A stretch of DNA of 64,000 bases. It comes from Amycolatopsis sp. GM8. GTDB taxonomy: Bacteria; Actinomycetota; Actinomycetes; Mycobacteriales; Pseudonocardiaceae. Below are positions 38,020 through 46,206 of this stretch, piece after piece. A program made the translations under genes and the position numbers. The stretch is from the NCBI RefSeq assembly GCF_021653975.1, contig NZ_JAJKFK010000004.1, positions 804,936 through 868,935 of the forward strand. The letters are read 5' to 3'. The notes under the pieces are model-generated. The model was not told the DNA's origin, searched no databases, and worked only from the letters and a program-made list of their open reading frames with translations. The stretch's first letter is position 1. Each line of letters opens with the position of its first letter.

Positions 38020-38403
38020 CTAACCGGCAGTGAGCGCCTGGTAGGCGTCGGAATCGAGGAGACCCCCGACCGCGGCCGGGTCGCTGATCCTGATCTCGAT
38101 GAGCCAGCCCTCGCCGTACGGGTCGCTGTTGATCAGCTCCGGCGAGTCGACGACCGCGCTGTTCACCGCGGCGACCTCGCCGTCCACGGGCGCGAACAGC
38201 TCCGAGACGCTCTTGGTGGACTCGACCTCGCCGAACGGCTCGCCCGCGCCGAGCTGCTTGCCCACCTCGGGGAGGTCGACGAACACCACGTCACCCAGCT
38301 GGTCCTGCGCGTACTCGGTGATCCCCACCCGGACCGAGTCGCCGGAGCGCGTGGCGACCCACTCGTGCTCCTCGGTGTAGCGCAACTCTTCTGGAGCGGA
38401 CAA
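38020..38403 (-). CDS. gcvH: Glycine cleavage system H protein
   Basis: This 127-residue lipoyl carrier shuttles the aminomethyl group in glycine cleavage. The lipoylated Lys is in the motif [20 protein letters not shown], and the start [11 protein letters not shown] is typical. Upstream on the same strand lies a phosphatidyltransferase; downstream lie garA and the regulators. No gcvT or gcvP is in the window, although a glycine riboswitch sits at the far end of this block. Confidence 0.96.
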   Translation of the reverse strand: MSAPEELRYTEEHEWVATRSGDSVRVGITEYAQDQLGDVVFVDLPEVGKQLGAGEPFGEVESTKSVSELFAPVDGEVAAVNSAVVDSPELINSDPYGEGWLIEIRISDPAAVGGLLDSDAYQALTAG

Positions 38404-38460
38404 CTTCGGTCCCCTTTCGTGCCGGTGCGCGGGTCTCGCGCGCGTTCGCTCGCGGAAGTC

Positions 38461-39105
38461 TTACATCCCTTGGGGGCGCGCGGCACCCCGGACCGCCGAG
38501 ATCGTCTGGATCACGTACAGCGCGCCCGACCACAGGTAGAGCACGCAGCCCCAGGCCAGGAAGGCGTAGGCGATCGGGCGGGCCACCGCGGCGACCGTGG
38601 AGCCGCCCTGGGTGAGCAGCAGGAACGGGAACGCGTACATCAGCACGAAGGTCGCGGCCTTGCCGATGTAGGTGACCTCGGGCGGGGCGAACCCGTTGCG
38701 GCGCAAGGCGAGGATGCACACGCCGACGATCAGCTCACGCAGCACGAGTGGCGCGAAAACCCACCACGGGATGATGTCGCGGACCAGGAACGCGACGAGG
38801 GTCGCGGCGATGTAGAGCCGGTCGGCGGCGGGGTCGAGCAGCCGCCCGAGCTGGCTCATCTGGTTGAGCCAGCGGGCGAGCTTGCCGTCCAGCCAGTCGG
38901 TGAGGGCGCTGAACACCAGCAGGGCGAGCGCCCAGCCGTCCTCGTGCGGCCCCAGCAGGAGCCACAGGAAGACGGGGACGCCCGCGAGCCGCAGCAGGGA
39001 CAGGATGTTCGGGACGTTGAACGCCTGCTTGAGAATGCTGGGCCCGCCCGGGGGTTCGGCCATCGGACTCTCGGTGGTGACTCGCTCCGGGCTGGGCTTT
39101 CTCAC
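38461..39105 (-). CDS. CDP-alcohol phosphatidyltransferase (PgsA-like)
   Basis: This integral membrane enzyme of about 214 residues transfers a phosphatidyl group from CDP-diacylglycerol to an alcohol such as glycerol-3-phosphate. The family motif is complete: DWLDGKLARWLNQMSQLGRL followed by LDPAADR (the D-x2-DG-x2-AR-x8-G-x3-D-x3-D pattern). Several membrane helices follow. It matches the position of Rv1822 (pgsA2) before gcvH in Mycobacterium; the three genes between them in that genus are missing here. The start is uncertain (GTG 39114, GTG 39105 or ATG 39063); 39105 has AGGG 8 bases upstream. Confidence 0.88.
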   Translation of the reverse strand: MRKPSPERVTTESPMAEPPGGPSILKQAFNVPNILSLLRLAGVPVFLWLLLGPHEDGWALALLVFSALTDWLDGKLARWLNQMSQLGRLLDPAADRLYIAATLVAFLVRDIIPWWVFAPLVLRELIVGVCILALRRNGFAPPEVTYIGKAATFVLMYAFPFLLLTQGGSTVAAVARPIAYAFLAWGCVLYLWSGALYVIQTISAVRGAARPQGM

Positions 39106-39135
39106 GAGAGCCACCCTAGCCGGGTGCGGTGCTGG

Positions 39136-39327
39136 TCAGGCTGTCTGGCGGCGGTGGGTCCAGCCGCGGCGGCACAGGTCGGCGGCGGTCAGCGACTGGG
39201 GCCGGCCCCAGCCGTCGGTACCGATCCAGCGGGGGTTGCCGGGTTCGAGGACGTACGGGCGGCCGTCGCTCCACACGACGGTGCACGGGGTGGTGGGCGG
39301 GGCTTCGTGCGCGGTTTCGGTTCTCAT
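39136..39327 (-). CDS. Small hypothetical protein (63 residues)
   Basis: The frame encodes a hydrophilic protein with order typical of a folded small domain: TVVWSDGRPYVLEPGNPRWI, then GTDGWGRPQSLTAADLCRRG. Trp and Gly are frequent. It lies upstream of the phosphatidyltransferase gene on the same strand. The codon pattern is natural, but no family is recognised and the start is not strongly supported. It could be a regulator or a chance frame. Confidence 0.5.
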   Translation of the reverse strand: MRTETAHEAPPTTPCTVVWSDGRPYVLEPGNPRWIGTDGWGRPQSLTAADLCRRGWTHRRQTA

Positions 39328-39549
39328 CGCTCTCAGTGCTCGGGGATGGGTGGGCGTGCCTTGGTCATGGGCACACCAGGAATGTCGGTCGATCGGGGCG
39401 TGGCGTTAGCCGGTACCGGAGAATTCACCCGCACCGGTAAGGCTGACACACGATACGTGATTGTCCACTATGGACAGACAGCCGGTCCGGCGCGCGAGAC
39501 GCGACGAGGGCGGGTAGCCTTCCGCTGCCGAATGTGGAGGGAGACCGGG

Positions 39550-40050
39550 ATGGGCGCTGTCGCACGCCGATTCCGCCAGTGCGCCGCTGGTGGGCTGCTG
39601 CTGCTCGCGGCGGGCTGCGCGGGGACCGACGATCCCGTCGTGCAGGCCGGCACCCCGGCCGCCACCACGCCGAGTGCCCCGGGCGTGTCGAGTGCGCCGA
39701 GTCTTCCGCCGAGTGCCCCGGGTGTTCCGGCCACGACGAGCGGCCCGGCCGGGACGAGTGCGACGAGCGCCGACGCGGCGCCCGCCCAGGGCGGCTGCGG
39801 CACGGTCACCGCCGCGAGCGGGCTGACCCTGCAGGTCCTCGAATCCCCGGGCGTCCCGTGCGCCGACGCGAAACAGCTGGTCACCAAGTTCCAGGCACAG
39901 CTCGCCGGCAAGCAGCCCGCCGGCTCCAGCCAGCCCGCGAGCGCGACGGTGGACGGCTGGCTGTGCGTGTCCGGCCCGCCCGCGTCCCAGGGCGGCACCA
40001 GCTGCAGTCTCCAGGACAAGACCGTGTTCGCCGGCGTCGCCGCCGAGTAA
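39550..40050 (+). CDS. Lipoprotein, paralogue of the next gene
   Basis: This 166-residue protein has a lipoprotein signal (LLLLAAGCAG, lipobox LAAGC). A Pro/Ser/Thr/Ala-rich linker follows (about residues 30-80), and then a small domain with four cysteines in the pattern C-(x~26)-C, W-x-C, C (GCGTVTAASG ... GVPCADAKQLV ... DGWLCVSG ... TSCSLQDK). The same Cys layout recurs in the gene at 40081, so they are paralogues. They are likely anchored on the outer face. ATG at 39550 follows a purine-rich GGGAGACCGGG. Function unknown. Confidence 0.8.
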   Translation: MGAVARRFRQCAAGGLLLLAAGCAGTDDPVVQAGTPAATTPSAPGVSSAPSLPPSAPGVPATTSGPAGTSATSADAAPAQGGCGTVTAASGLTLQVLESPGVPCADAKQLVTKFQAQLAGKQPAGSSQPASATVDGWLCVSGPPASQGGTSCSLQDKTVFAGVAAE

Positions 40051-40080
40051 CCCCGCCGTCTCCCCGCAAGGAAAACTGAA

Positions 40081-40491
40081 GTGTCGCGACAGTTCCTGCT
40101 TCGCTCGATCGGACCCATCGCGGTCGGCGTCTTCACCCTCAGTGCGTGTGCCGGCCAGGCCGCGCCATCGTCCGCGCCATCGGGCGCCGCCCCGCTGCAG
40201 GCGGTGATGGGCGATGTGCCGGCGCAGAACACCCAGTGCGGCATGGTGCCGGCGCCCGGCGGGCAGCAGGCAAAGGTCACCATCCGGCAGGGTGCGGTCC
40301 AGTGCGCCGAGGCGACCGCCCTGCTGGCCCAGTACTTCGGCCGCGTCACCCCGGCGCAGGCCGCCAGCCCCGACGGCGCCGGCCCGGTCGCCCTCGACCC
40401 GTGGACCTGCGGCAGCGACGCGGGCTCGGTGCTCACCGCCACCTGCTCCACCGAAGACGGCCGCGAGATCGACGCCGAACCCGCCCGCTGA
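40081..40491 (+). CDS. Lipoprotein, paralogue of the previous gene
   Basis: This 136-residue protein starts at GTG 40081 with a signal peptide ending in a lipobox (VFTLSACAG). The following domain has four cysteines in the same arrangement as the gene before it (QCGMVPAPGG ... AVQCAEATALLAQYF ... LDPWTCGSDAG ... TATCSTEDG), but without the Pro/Ser/Thr linker. The WTCG and CAEA/CADA segments align. The two genes are 30 bases apart and probably arose by duplication. Function unknown. Confidence 0.75.
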   Translation: MSRQFLLRSIGPIAVGVFTLSACAGQAAPSSAPSGAAPLQAVMGDVPAQNTQCGMVPAPGGQQAKVTIRQGAVQCAEATALLAQYFGRVTPAQAASPDGAGPVALDPWTCGSDAGSVLTATCSTEDGREIDAEPAR

Positions 40492-40550
40492 CCCCCACCC
40501 GCCCGCGCCCCACCCGGCGCCCAGGTCCGCGGCGCCCCGCGCAGGCCGCG

Positions 40551-40830
40551 TGTTGGCCCGCCACGTCGCCGTGTTTGCCCGCCACGTCGGTGAATTGGCC
40601 CGCCACGTCACCGAGTTGGCCGCCCGCGCGGGCGTGTTTGCCCGCTGCGTCACCATATTGGCCCGCCACGTCGGTGAGTTGGCCCCGCCGCGTCACCGAG
40701 TAGCCCCGCCGCGTTGGCCCGCCACGTCGCCGTGTTGGCCCGCGGCGTTGGTGAGTTGGCCCCGCGCGCGGCCAACTCACCGACACCGGTGGCCAACACG
40801 CCCGCGCGGGCGGCCAACACGCCGGGCGCG
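40551..40830. repeat. 21-bp tandem repeat array, type A, with large hairpin
   Basis: The unit TGTTGGCCCGCCACGTCGCCG (shown by type: TTGGCCCGCCACGTCG) recurs at an exact 21-base period from 40551 to about 40680, then in shorter or shifted form, and finally in inverted orientation (GGCCAACACGCC). Neighbouring units differ in a few bases, such as ...GTCGGTG and ...GTCACCG. GGTGAGTTGGCC and GGCCAACTCACC (40750-40781) form a perfect 12-base stem. The array lies between the ends of two convergent genes. It encodes no convincing protein. Confidence 0.85.
40750..40781. terminator. Hairpin in the type A array, between convergent genes
   Basis: GGTGAGTTGGCC (40750-40761), loop of eight, GGCCAACTCACC (40770-40781). 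Perfect 12-base stem. It probably ends both the lipoprotein transcript and the convergent acyl-CoA ligase transcript, but no T run is present. Confidence 0.6.
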
Positions 40831-40850
40831 CTAGCCGCGCGAGCCGGGCG

Positions 40851-42542
40851 TTACGACTTCAGGTTCGGGAAGTCTTCCTCGCGGAACTCGCCGGCCGGGC
40901 GGCCGTCGGCGTTCTGTTCCTTGCCGCGGAGCTCGACGCGGCGGATCTTGCCGGAGATCGTCTTGGGCAGCTCGGTGAACTCCAGCCGCCGGATTCGCTT
41001 GTACGGCGCCAGATGCTCGCGGCAGAACGCCAGGATGCGCTCGGCGGTCCCGGCATCCGGCTCGTGCCCGGCGGCGAGCACGACGTACGCCTTCGGCACC
41101 GCCAGCCGGATCGGGTCCGGCGCGGGCACGACCGCCGCCTCGGCGACCGCGTCGTGCTCCAGCAGCACGCTTTCCAGCTCGAACGGCGAGATCCGGTAGT
41201 CCGAGGCCTTGAACACGTCGTCCGTGCGCCCGACGTAGGTGATGTAGCCGTCCTCGTCGACCGAGCCGACGTCGCCAGTGTGGTAGTAGCCGTTCTCGAA
41301 CGCCTTCGCGGTGCGCTCGTCGTCGTCGGTGTAGCCGACCATCAGGCCCACCGGCCGGTGCGCGAGGTCGAGGCAGATCTCGCCCTCTTCCCCGCGCTCC
41401 CCCGTCACCGGGTCGACGAGCGCGACGGTGAAGCCCGGCAGCGGGCGGCCCATCGACCCGGATTTCACCGGCTGGCCGGGCGTGTTCGCAATCTGCACGC
41501 TGGTCTCGGTCTGCCCGAACCCGTCGCGGATCGTGACACCCCAGGCCTTCCGGACCTGCTCGATGACCTCGGGGTTGAGCGGCTCGCCCGCGCCGACGAC
41601 CTTGCGCGGCGGGGTCTGAAGCGCGGTGAGGTCGGCCTGGATCAGCATCCGCCACACGGTCGGCGGCGCGCAGAAACTCGTGACGCCACAGCGATCCATC
41701 TGTGCCATGAGCGCGATCGCGTCGAACCGGTTGTAGTTGTACAGGAACACCGTCGCCTCGGCGTTCCACGGCGCGAAGACGTTGCTCCACGCGTGTTTCG
41801 CCCAGCCGGGCGAGGAGATGTTGAGGTGGATGTCACCCGGTTCCAGCCCGATCCAGTACATTGTGGACAGATGGCCGACCGGGTACGAGACATGCGTGTG
41901 CTGCACCAGTTTCGGCTTCGCGGTGGTGCCGGAGGTGAAGTACAGCAACAGCGGATCGGTCGCGGCGGTCACGCCGTCCGGCTCGAACCCGGGCGACGCG
42001 GTGTACGCCTCGGTGAACGGAAGCCAGCCCTCGGCGCGCTCTCCCACCGCGATGCGCGTGTAGTCGCCGCCGACATCGGCGAACTTCGGCACGTCCGCCG
42101 AGCGCACCACGACATGCTTCGCCGCGCCGCGGTCCACGCGGTCGCGCAGGTCTTCAGGGCCGAGCAGCGTGGACGCCGGGATGATCACCGCACCGAGCTT
42201 GATCGAGGCCAGGATCGTCTCCCACAGCTCGACCTGGTTGCCCAGCATGAGGATCAGCCGGTCACCGCGGCGGACGCCGAGCCCGCGCAACCAGTTCGCG
42301 ACCCGGTTCGAGCGGTCGGCGAGCTCGGGGAACGTCCAGCGGCCCTCGGTCCCGTCCTCCTCGACGATCCACAGCGCGTACCTTTCCGCGTTGGCCGGGT
42401 CGCGGGCGATCACGTCGAACCAGTCGAGTGCCCAGTTGAACTCGCCCAGCTCGGGCCAGTCGAACGCGCGATAGGCGGTTTCGTAGTCCTCGCGATGTGC
42501 CAGCAGATAGTCCCGCGCCTCGCGGAAAGCTTCGCCCGTCAC
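40851..42542 (-). CDS. Acyl-CoA synthetase (AMP-forming, acetyl-CoA/benzoate-ligase type)
   Basis: This 563-residue enzyme activates a carboxylic acid to its CoA thioester with ATP. AMP-binding motifs are LLLYFTSGTTAKPKLVQHTH (A3-like) and GFGQTETSV, then YHTGDVGSVDEDGYITYVGR and KTISGKIRRVELRG with the catalytic Lys. The N-terminal part (FNWALDWFDVIARDPANAER) resembles the acetyl-CoA synthetase/medium-chain ligase group. GTG at 42542 lies 2 bases after the enoyl-CoA hydratase stop. It likely feeds the hydratase in the degradation of an organic acid. Confidence 0.92.
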   Translation of the reverse strand: MTGEAFREARDYLLAHREDYETAYRAFDWPELGEFNWALDWFDVIARDPANAERYALWIVEEDGTEGRWTFPELADRSNRVANWLRGLGVRRGDRLILMLGNQVELWETILASIKLGAVIIPASTLLGPEDLRDRVDRGAAKHVVVRSADVPKFADVGGDYTRIAVGERAEGWLPFTEAYTASPGFEPDGVTAATDPLLLYFTSGTTAKPKLVQHTHVSYPVGHLSTMYWIGLEPGDIHLNISSPGWAKHAWSNVFAPWNAEATVFLYNYNRFDAIALMAQMDRCGVTSFCAPPTVWRMLIQADLTALQTPPRKVVGAGEPLNPEVIEQVRKAWGVTIRDGFGQTETSVQIANTPGQPVKSGSMGRPLPGFTVALVDPVTGERGEEGEICLDLAHRPVGLMVGYTDDDERTAKAFENGYYHTGDVGSVDEDGYITYVGRTDDVFKASDYRISPFELESVLLEHDAVAEAAVVPAPDPIRLAVPKAYVVLAAGHEPDAGTAERILAFCREHLAPYKRIRRLEFTELPKTISGKIRRVELRGKEQNADGRPAGEFREEDFPNLKS

Positions 42543-42544
42543 CC

Positions 42545-43375
42545 TTATTCTCCTTTGAACTCCGGCTGCCGTCGCTCGAGGAACGCCTGCCCCGCCTCGT
42601 TCAGGTCCTTGCTCGGCAGGAACGCGGCGTTCCACGTCGAGACGTACCGTAACCCGTCGGCGACGCGCCGCTGGGTGTTCAGCTCCAAGACGTCCTTCAC
42701 CCCCTGCACGACCAGCGGCGGGTTGGCGGCGATCTCCCCGGCGAGCGCCCGCGCGGCCGCGAACAGGGCGTCCTGGTCGGGGTACACGTCGTTGACCAGA
42801 CCGATCTTCTCGGCGCGCGCGGCGTCGATGTCCTTGCCGGTCAGCGCCAGTTCCCGCAGGTGCCCTTCGCTGACGACGCCGGAGAGCCGCTGCAGGCTGC
42901 CCATGTCCGCGACGATGGCGACCTTCGCCTCGCGCACGCTGAACTTCGCGTCGGCGCTCGCGAGCCGGATGTCGGCGGCGGCGATGACGTCGACCCCGCC
43001 GCCGATGCACCAGCCCGAGACGGCGGCGATCACCGGCTTGCGGCATTCGGCCACGGCGTTGATGGAGTCCTGCATCCGCCGGATCTCCCGGAGGAACTCG
43101 GTGCGCGGCCCGGCGAGCGCGTCCCCGGCGAGCAGCGGCGCCCAGGTGCCCATCATCGCGGGCAGGTCGAGACCGTAGGAGAAATGCGCCCCGCTGCCGG
43201 CCAGCACGATTGCGCGGACCTCCGGGTCGGCGTCGAGCGCGCGGAACACCAGCGGCAGCTCACGCCAGAAGTCCGGGCCCATCGCGTTGCCCTTGGACGG
43301 GCCCAGCAGGGTCACCTCCGCCACGGCACCCGGGCGGTCGACTTTGAGTGAAACGAGGTCGGCGATGTCAGTCAT
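42545..43375 (-). CDS. Enoyl-CoA hydratase/isomerase
   Basis: This 276-residue crotonase-fold protein hydrates or isomerises an acyl-CoA. The oxyanion-hole segments are seen in AIVLAGSGAHFSYGLDLPAM and VIAAVSGWCIGGGVDVIAAA. The VREAKVAIVADMGSLQRLSG segment has an Asp (VADMG) as in dienoyl-CoA isomerases, which hints at ECH1-like delta(3,5)-delta(2,4) isomerase activity rather than plain hydratase. It is translated just before the acyl-CoA ligase. Confidence 0.9.
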   Translation of the reverse strand: MTDIADLVSLKVDRPGAVAEVTLLGPSKGNAMGPDFWRELPLVFRALDADPEVRAIVLAGSGAHFSYGLDLPAMMGTWAPLLAGDALAGPRTEFLREIRRMQDSINAVAECRKPVIAAVSGWCIGGGVDVIAAADIRLASADAKFSVREAKVAIVADMGSLQRLSGVVSEGHLRELALTGKDIDAARAEKIGLVNDVYPDQDALFAAARALAGEIAANPPLVVQGVKDVLELNTQRRVADGLRYVSTWNAAFLPSKDLNEAGQAFLERRQPEFKGE

Positions 43376-43466
43376 GACCAGAAGCCTGCCACGCGAAGCG
43401 CCCCGCCGAGGGTGGTGGTCGGGTGAGGGGCGGGCGTATGTCGTACCGGCATGGTTTCCTGGCTGG

Positions 43467-44285
43467 ATGACGCCGCAGCTTCTCGAGCTCGCCGGTTCCT
43501 TCGCCTTCGAAGGGCACCGGCTGGCCTACACCGAGTACGGCAGTGGTGACCGGGTGGTCGTCCTGACGCACGGGATCATGTTCACCCGGCGCATGCACGC
43601 CCCGCTGGCGCGGCGGCTCGCCGCGGACGGCTTCCGCGTCATCACGCTCGACCTGCTCGGGCACGGCGAGTCCGACCGGCCGACCGAGTCGTGGCGGTAC
43701 TCGATGCCCGCGTTCGGCGTACAGGTGCTGGCGCTGCTGGACCACCTGGAGATCGACCGCGCGGTGATCGGCGGCACCTCGCTCGGCGCCAACGTGGCCC
43801 TCGAAGTGGCCGTGGCGGCGCCGGAGCGGATGCGCGGCATGATCATCGAGATGCCGGCGCTGGACAACGTGATCGTGGCCGGGCTGCTCACGTTCGCGCC
43901 GCTGCTGTTCGCGGCGCGTTTCCTGCCGTTCAGCGTGGCGTGGGTCGCGGCCGTGGCCGGCCGGGTGCCGCACGGCAGCCAGTGGGTCGACGTCATCACC
44001 GACACCCTCGAACAGCGGCCGGCGCCGATGGCCGCGCTGATCCACGGCGTCCTGTTCGGACGGATCGCGCCGTCGAAGGCCGCGCGGCGGGAGATCACCG
44101 TGCCGGCGCTGGTGATCGGGCACGAGGGTGACCCGATCCACCCGTTCGGCGACGCCGACTCGCTGGCCTCGGACCTGCCGGACGCGGAGTTCGTGCAGGC
44201 CCGCAGTCTGGTCGAGCTGCGAGCCGATCCGCAGCGGCTGACGGACGTGATCGCGGACTTCGTGCGGCGCCGCTACGAGGGCTGA
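43467..44285 (+). CDS. Alpha/beta hydrolase
   Basis: This 272-residue protein has the classic hydrolase order. RVVVLTHGIMFTRRMHAPLA is the HG oxyanion strand, and ITLDLLGHGESDRPTESW follows. The nucleophile elbow is AVIGGTSLGANVALEVA with Ser. The Asp and His side includes VPALVIGHEGDPIHPFGDA, where a late His would complete the triad. It may be an esterase or epoxide hydrolase-like enzyme; the substrate is unknown. It is divergent from the enoyl-CoA hydratase gene, and its end overlaps the convergent siroheme gene by 13 bases. Confidence 0.88.
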   Translation: MTPQLLELAGSFAFEGHRLAYTEYGSGDRVVVLTHGIMFTRRMHAPLARRLAADGFRVITLDLLGHGESDRPTESWRYSMPAFGVQVLALLDHLEIDRAVIGGTSLGANVALEVAVAAPERMRGMIIEMPALDNVIVAGLLTFAPLLFAARFLPFSVAWVAAVAGRVPHGSQWVDVITDTLEQRPAPMAALIHGVLFGRIAPSKAARREITVPALVIGHEGDPIHPFGDADSLASDLPDAEFVQARSLVELRADPQRLTDVIADFVRRRYEG

Positions 44286-45505
44286 GCCAGCGCCGCGACC
44301 GGGCCGATGACAGTGACCGCGGGCGGGCGGACCCCGGCGGCCTTCGCGTCGGCGGCAACGGAGTCCAAAGTGGACCGCGTGATGCGCTGGGCCGGCATGG
44401 TGCCGTCCTGCACGATCGCCACGGGCGTGTCGCCGGGGCGGCCGGCGGCGAGCAGCGCGTCGGCGAACTGGCCGAGCCGCTCGACGCCCATCATGAGCAC
44501 GATCGTGCCGCGCAGCCTGCCGAGCGCCGCCCAGTCGGTGAGCGAGGCTTCGTGCCCCGGCGGCACATGCCCGGACACGACGACGACCTCGTGCGCGACC
44601 CCGCGGTGCGTCACCGGCACATCGGCGACGGCCGGCACGGCGAACGCGCTGGTGATCCCGGGGACGACGGTGACGGGCACACCGGCCTCGGCGCAGGCGA
44701 GCACCTCTTCGAACCCGCGGCCGAACACGTACGGGTCGCCACCCTTGAGCCGTACCACGAACTTGCCGGCCTTGGCGTGCTCGATCAGGGTCGCGTTGAT
44801 GACCTCCTGGCTCGCGGCGCGGCCGTACGGGATCTTCGCGGCGTCCACGATCTCGACGTCCGGCCGCAGCTCGCCGAGCAGCTCGCGTGGCGCGAGCCGG
44901 TCGGCCACCACGACGTCGGCGCGGGCCAGCAGGCGGCGGCCCTTGACGGTGATCAGCTCGGGATCGCCCGGCCCGCCACCGACGAGTGCGACCCCGGGCA
45001 GCTCGCCGACCTCGGTGTGCTCGGCGCCGTCCGGGATCGCGCCGGTGTGCAGGACTTCGACGATGTGGTCGCGGACGGCGGCCGAGCGCAGCGGTTCGCC
45101 GCCGGACAGGACCCCGACCAGCAGGCCCTCGTGCCGCCCGGTCGCGGCCGTGACGGCGGTGCCGTCGGCTCCGGCGTCGGCACGCACACAGAAGATGTGG
45201 CGGCGCTCGGCGTCGGCGCAGATCTCCGCGTTGACCTGGGGATCGTTGGTGCAGGCGAGGGCGTACCAGGCGCCGTCGAGGTCGCCTTCGGTGTAGCGGC
45301 GGCGGTGCCAGACCAGCTCACCGGCGTCGGCCATCGCGCTCACGGCGGGCGTCGTGTGCGGCGAGATCAGCTCGACGGCCGCGCCCGCGCCGATCAGCCG
45401 GGGCAGCCGCCGCTGGGCGACGCTGCCGCCGCCGACCAGCACGACGCGGCGGCCGGTGAGATCGAGGCCGACGAGATAGTGGTCTTCGGGCATAGCCACC
45501 ATCAT
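44273..45505 (-). CDS. cobA: Siroheme synthase-type fusion: precorrin-2 dehydrogenase + uroporphyrinogen-III methyltransferase
   Basis: This 410-residue fusion has an N-terminal NAD-binding half (VVLVGGGSVAQRRLPRLI) as in Met8p/CysG-B, about residues 1-150. The C-terminal SUMT half begins ALVGGGPGDPELITVKGRRL and includes YGRAASQEVINATLIEHAKA and VRLKGGDPYVFGRGFEE. It methylates uroporphyrinogen III twice and oxidises the product toward siroheme or cobalamin. The start is at 45505 (MMVAMPED) or the later ATG at 45493. The gene ends inside the convergent hydrolase's last codons. Confidence 0.93.
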   Translation of the reverse strand: MMVAMPEDHYLVGLDLTGRRVVLVGGGSVAQRRLPRLIGAGAAVELISPHTTPAVSAMADAGELVWHRRRYTEGDLDGAWYALACTNDPQVNAEICADAERRHIFCVRADAGADGTAVTAATGRHEGLLVGVLSGGEPLRSAAVRDHIVEVLHTGAIPDGAEHTEVGELPGVALVGGGPGDPELITVKGRRLLARADVVVADRLAPRELLGELRPDVEIVDAAKIPYGRAASQEVINATLIEHAKAGKFVVRLKGGDPYVFGRGFEEVLACAEAGVPVTVVPGITSAFAVPAVADVPVTHRGVAHEVVVVSGHVPPGHEASLTDWAALGRLRGTIVLMMGVERLGQFADALLAAGRPGDTPVAIVQDGTMPAQRITRSTLDSVAADAKAAGVRPPAVTVIGPVAALAQPS

Positions 45506-45547
45506 GACTGGCCACGCCCGGCTTCACCGCGCCAGCCCGCCACGATG

Positions 45548-45698
45548 TGTCGAACTCGCCATCCCGGGTGTCCGACTCGGCGTCCCGAGCGTACGACTCG
45601 GCGTCCTGAGCGTCCGACTCGCTGGGAGCGCCGGGGCACGCTCGCGAGTCCGACGCTCGCGACGACGAGTCGTGCGTTCGCGACGGTGAGTTCGACGG
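45548..45698. repeat. 21-bp tandem repeat array, type B, copy 1
   Basis: Units TGTCGAACTCGCCATCCCGG, TGTCCGACTCGGCGTCCCGA and CGTACGACTCGGCGTCCTGA follow each other at a 21-base period. After a GC-rich centre the array continues in inverted form (GCGAGTCCGACGCTCGCG, GACGAGTCGTGCGTTCGCG). It fills the space between the rpsR remnant and cobA, which are transcribed in the same direction. The same unit family occurs at 63336-63419. Confidence 0.85.
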
Positions 45699-45904
45699 TC
45701 AGCGGGTGGTGCAGGACAGCAGCGCCATCTCGCGGGCGGCATTGGTCACGATCGCCACCTGCTTCTGCTGTCGCGGGGTCAGGCCCGTCACGCGGCGGGA
45801 GCGGATCTTGCCGCGGTCGGAGATGAAGCGCCGCAGCAGTCTACGTCCTTCCAGTCCACTTCGGACACGCCGGCTGCGTGCAGCGGGTTCCGCCTGCGTT
45901 TCAC
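45699..45904 (-). pseudogene. rpsR: Zinc-independent 30S ribosomal protein S18, frameshifted
   Basis: GTG at 45904 starts a normal S18: [20 protein letters not shown], then VD. One base is missing near 45838, and the next frame continues [20 protein letters not shown] and ends ALLSCTTR at 45699. The upstream frame otherwise stops after about 40 codons. It overlaps the rpsN stop (GTGA), so the arrangement of a real operon gene is kept. The N-terminal part lacks the Cys residues of the zinc form, as expected of the alternative copy. It is a recent pseudogene or a sequencing error; no slippery site for programmed frameshifting is seen. Confidence 0.88.
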
Positions 45905-46206
45905 CAGCTCGCTTTCGACACGCCGGGCAGCTCGCCGCGGTGCGCCATCTCACGCAGCCGCACCCGGGACAGCCCGAAGTTCCGGAAGTAGCCGCGCGGG
46001 CGGCCATCGGCGGCGTCGCGGTTGCGCACCCGGACCGGGCTCGCGTCGCGCGGCAGGGCCTGCAGCGCCGACATGGCCGCGGCCCGCTCCGCCGGCGTGG
46101 ACCGCCGCGAACGGACCGTTTCCTTTAGCTCCGCCCGCCGTTGCGCGTACCGTTCGACGAGCGCACGCCGCTGCGCGTTCTTAGCGATCTTGGACTGCTT
46201 CGCCAT
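45901..46206 (-). CDS. rpsN: Zinc-independent 30S ribosomal protein S14
   Basis: This 101-residue S14 has no cysteine, in contrast to the short zinc-binding form, so it is the C-minus type used when zinc is scarce. It shows [20 protein letters not shown] and the conserved end [19 protein letters not shown] followed by [20 protein letters not shown]. It overlaps rpmG by one base (TGATG) and rpsR by GTGA. The operon lies behind a Zur-like box. Confidence 0.95.
   Translation of the reverse strand: MAKQSKIAKNAQRRALVERYAQRRAELKETVRSRRSTPAERAAAMSALQALPRDASPVRVRNRDAADGRPRGYFRNFGLSRVRLREMAHRGELPGVSKASW

Noticed and set aside
40551-40830. CRISPR array
   Set aside because: Units are directly joined without spacers, diverge from each other, and half are inverted. 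No cas genes are nearby.
40214-40834. Heptad-repeat protein encoded by the 21-bp array
   Set aside because: Both strands give seven-residue repeats simply because the period is 21. No start with a binding site fits, and the array inverts midway.
45830-45845. Programmed frameshift in rpsR
   Set aside because: There is no slippery heptamer and no stimulating structure, and S18 genes are not known to use recoding. A deletion or sequence error is simpler.
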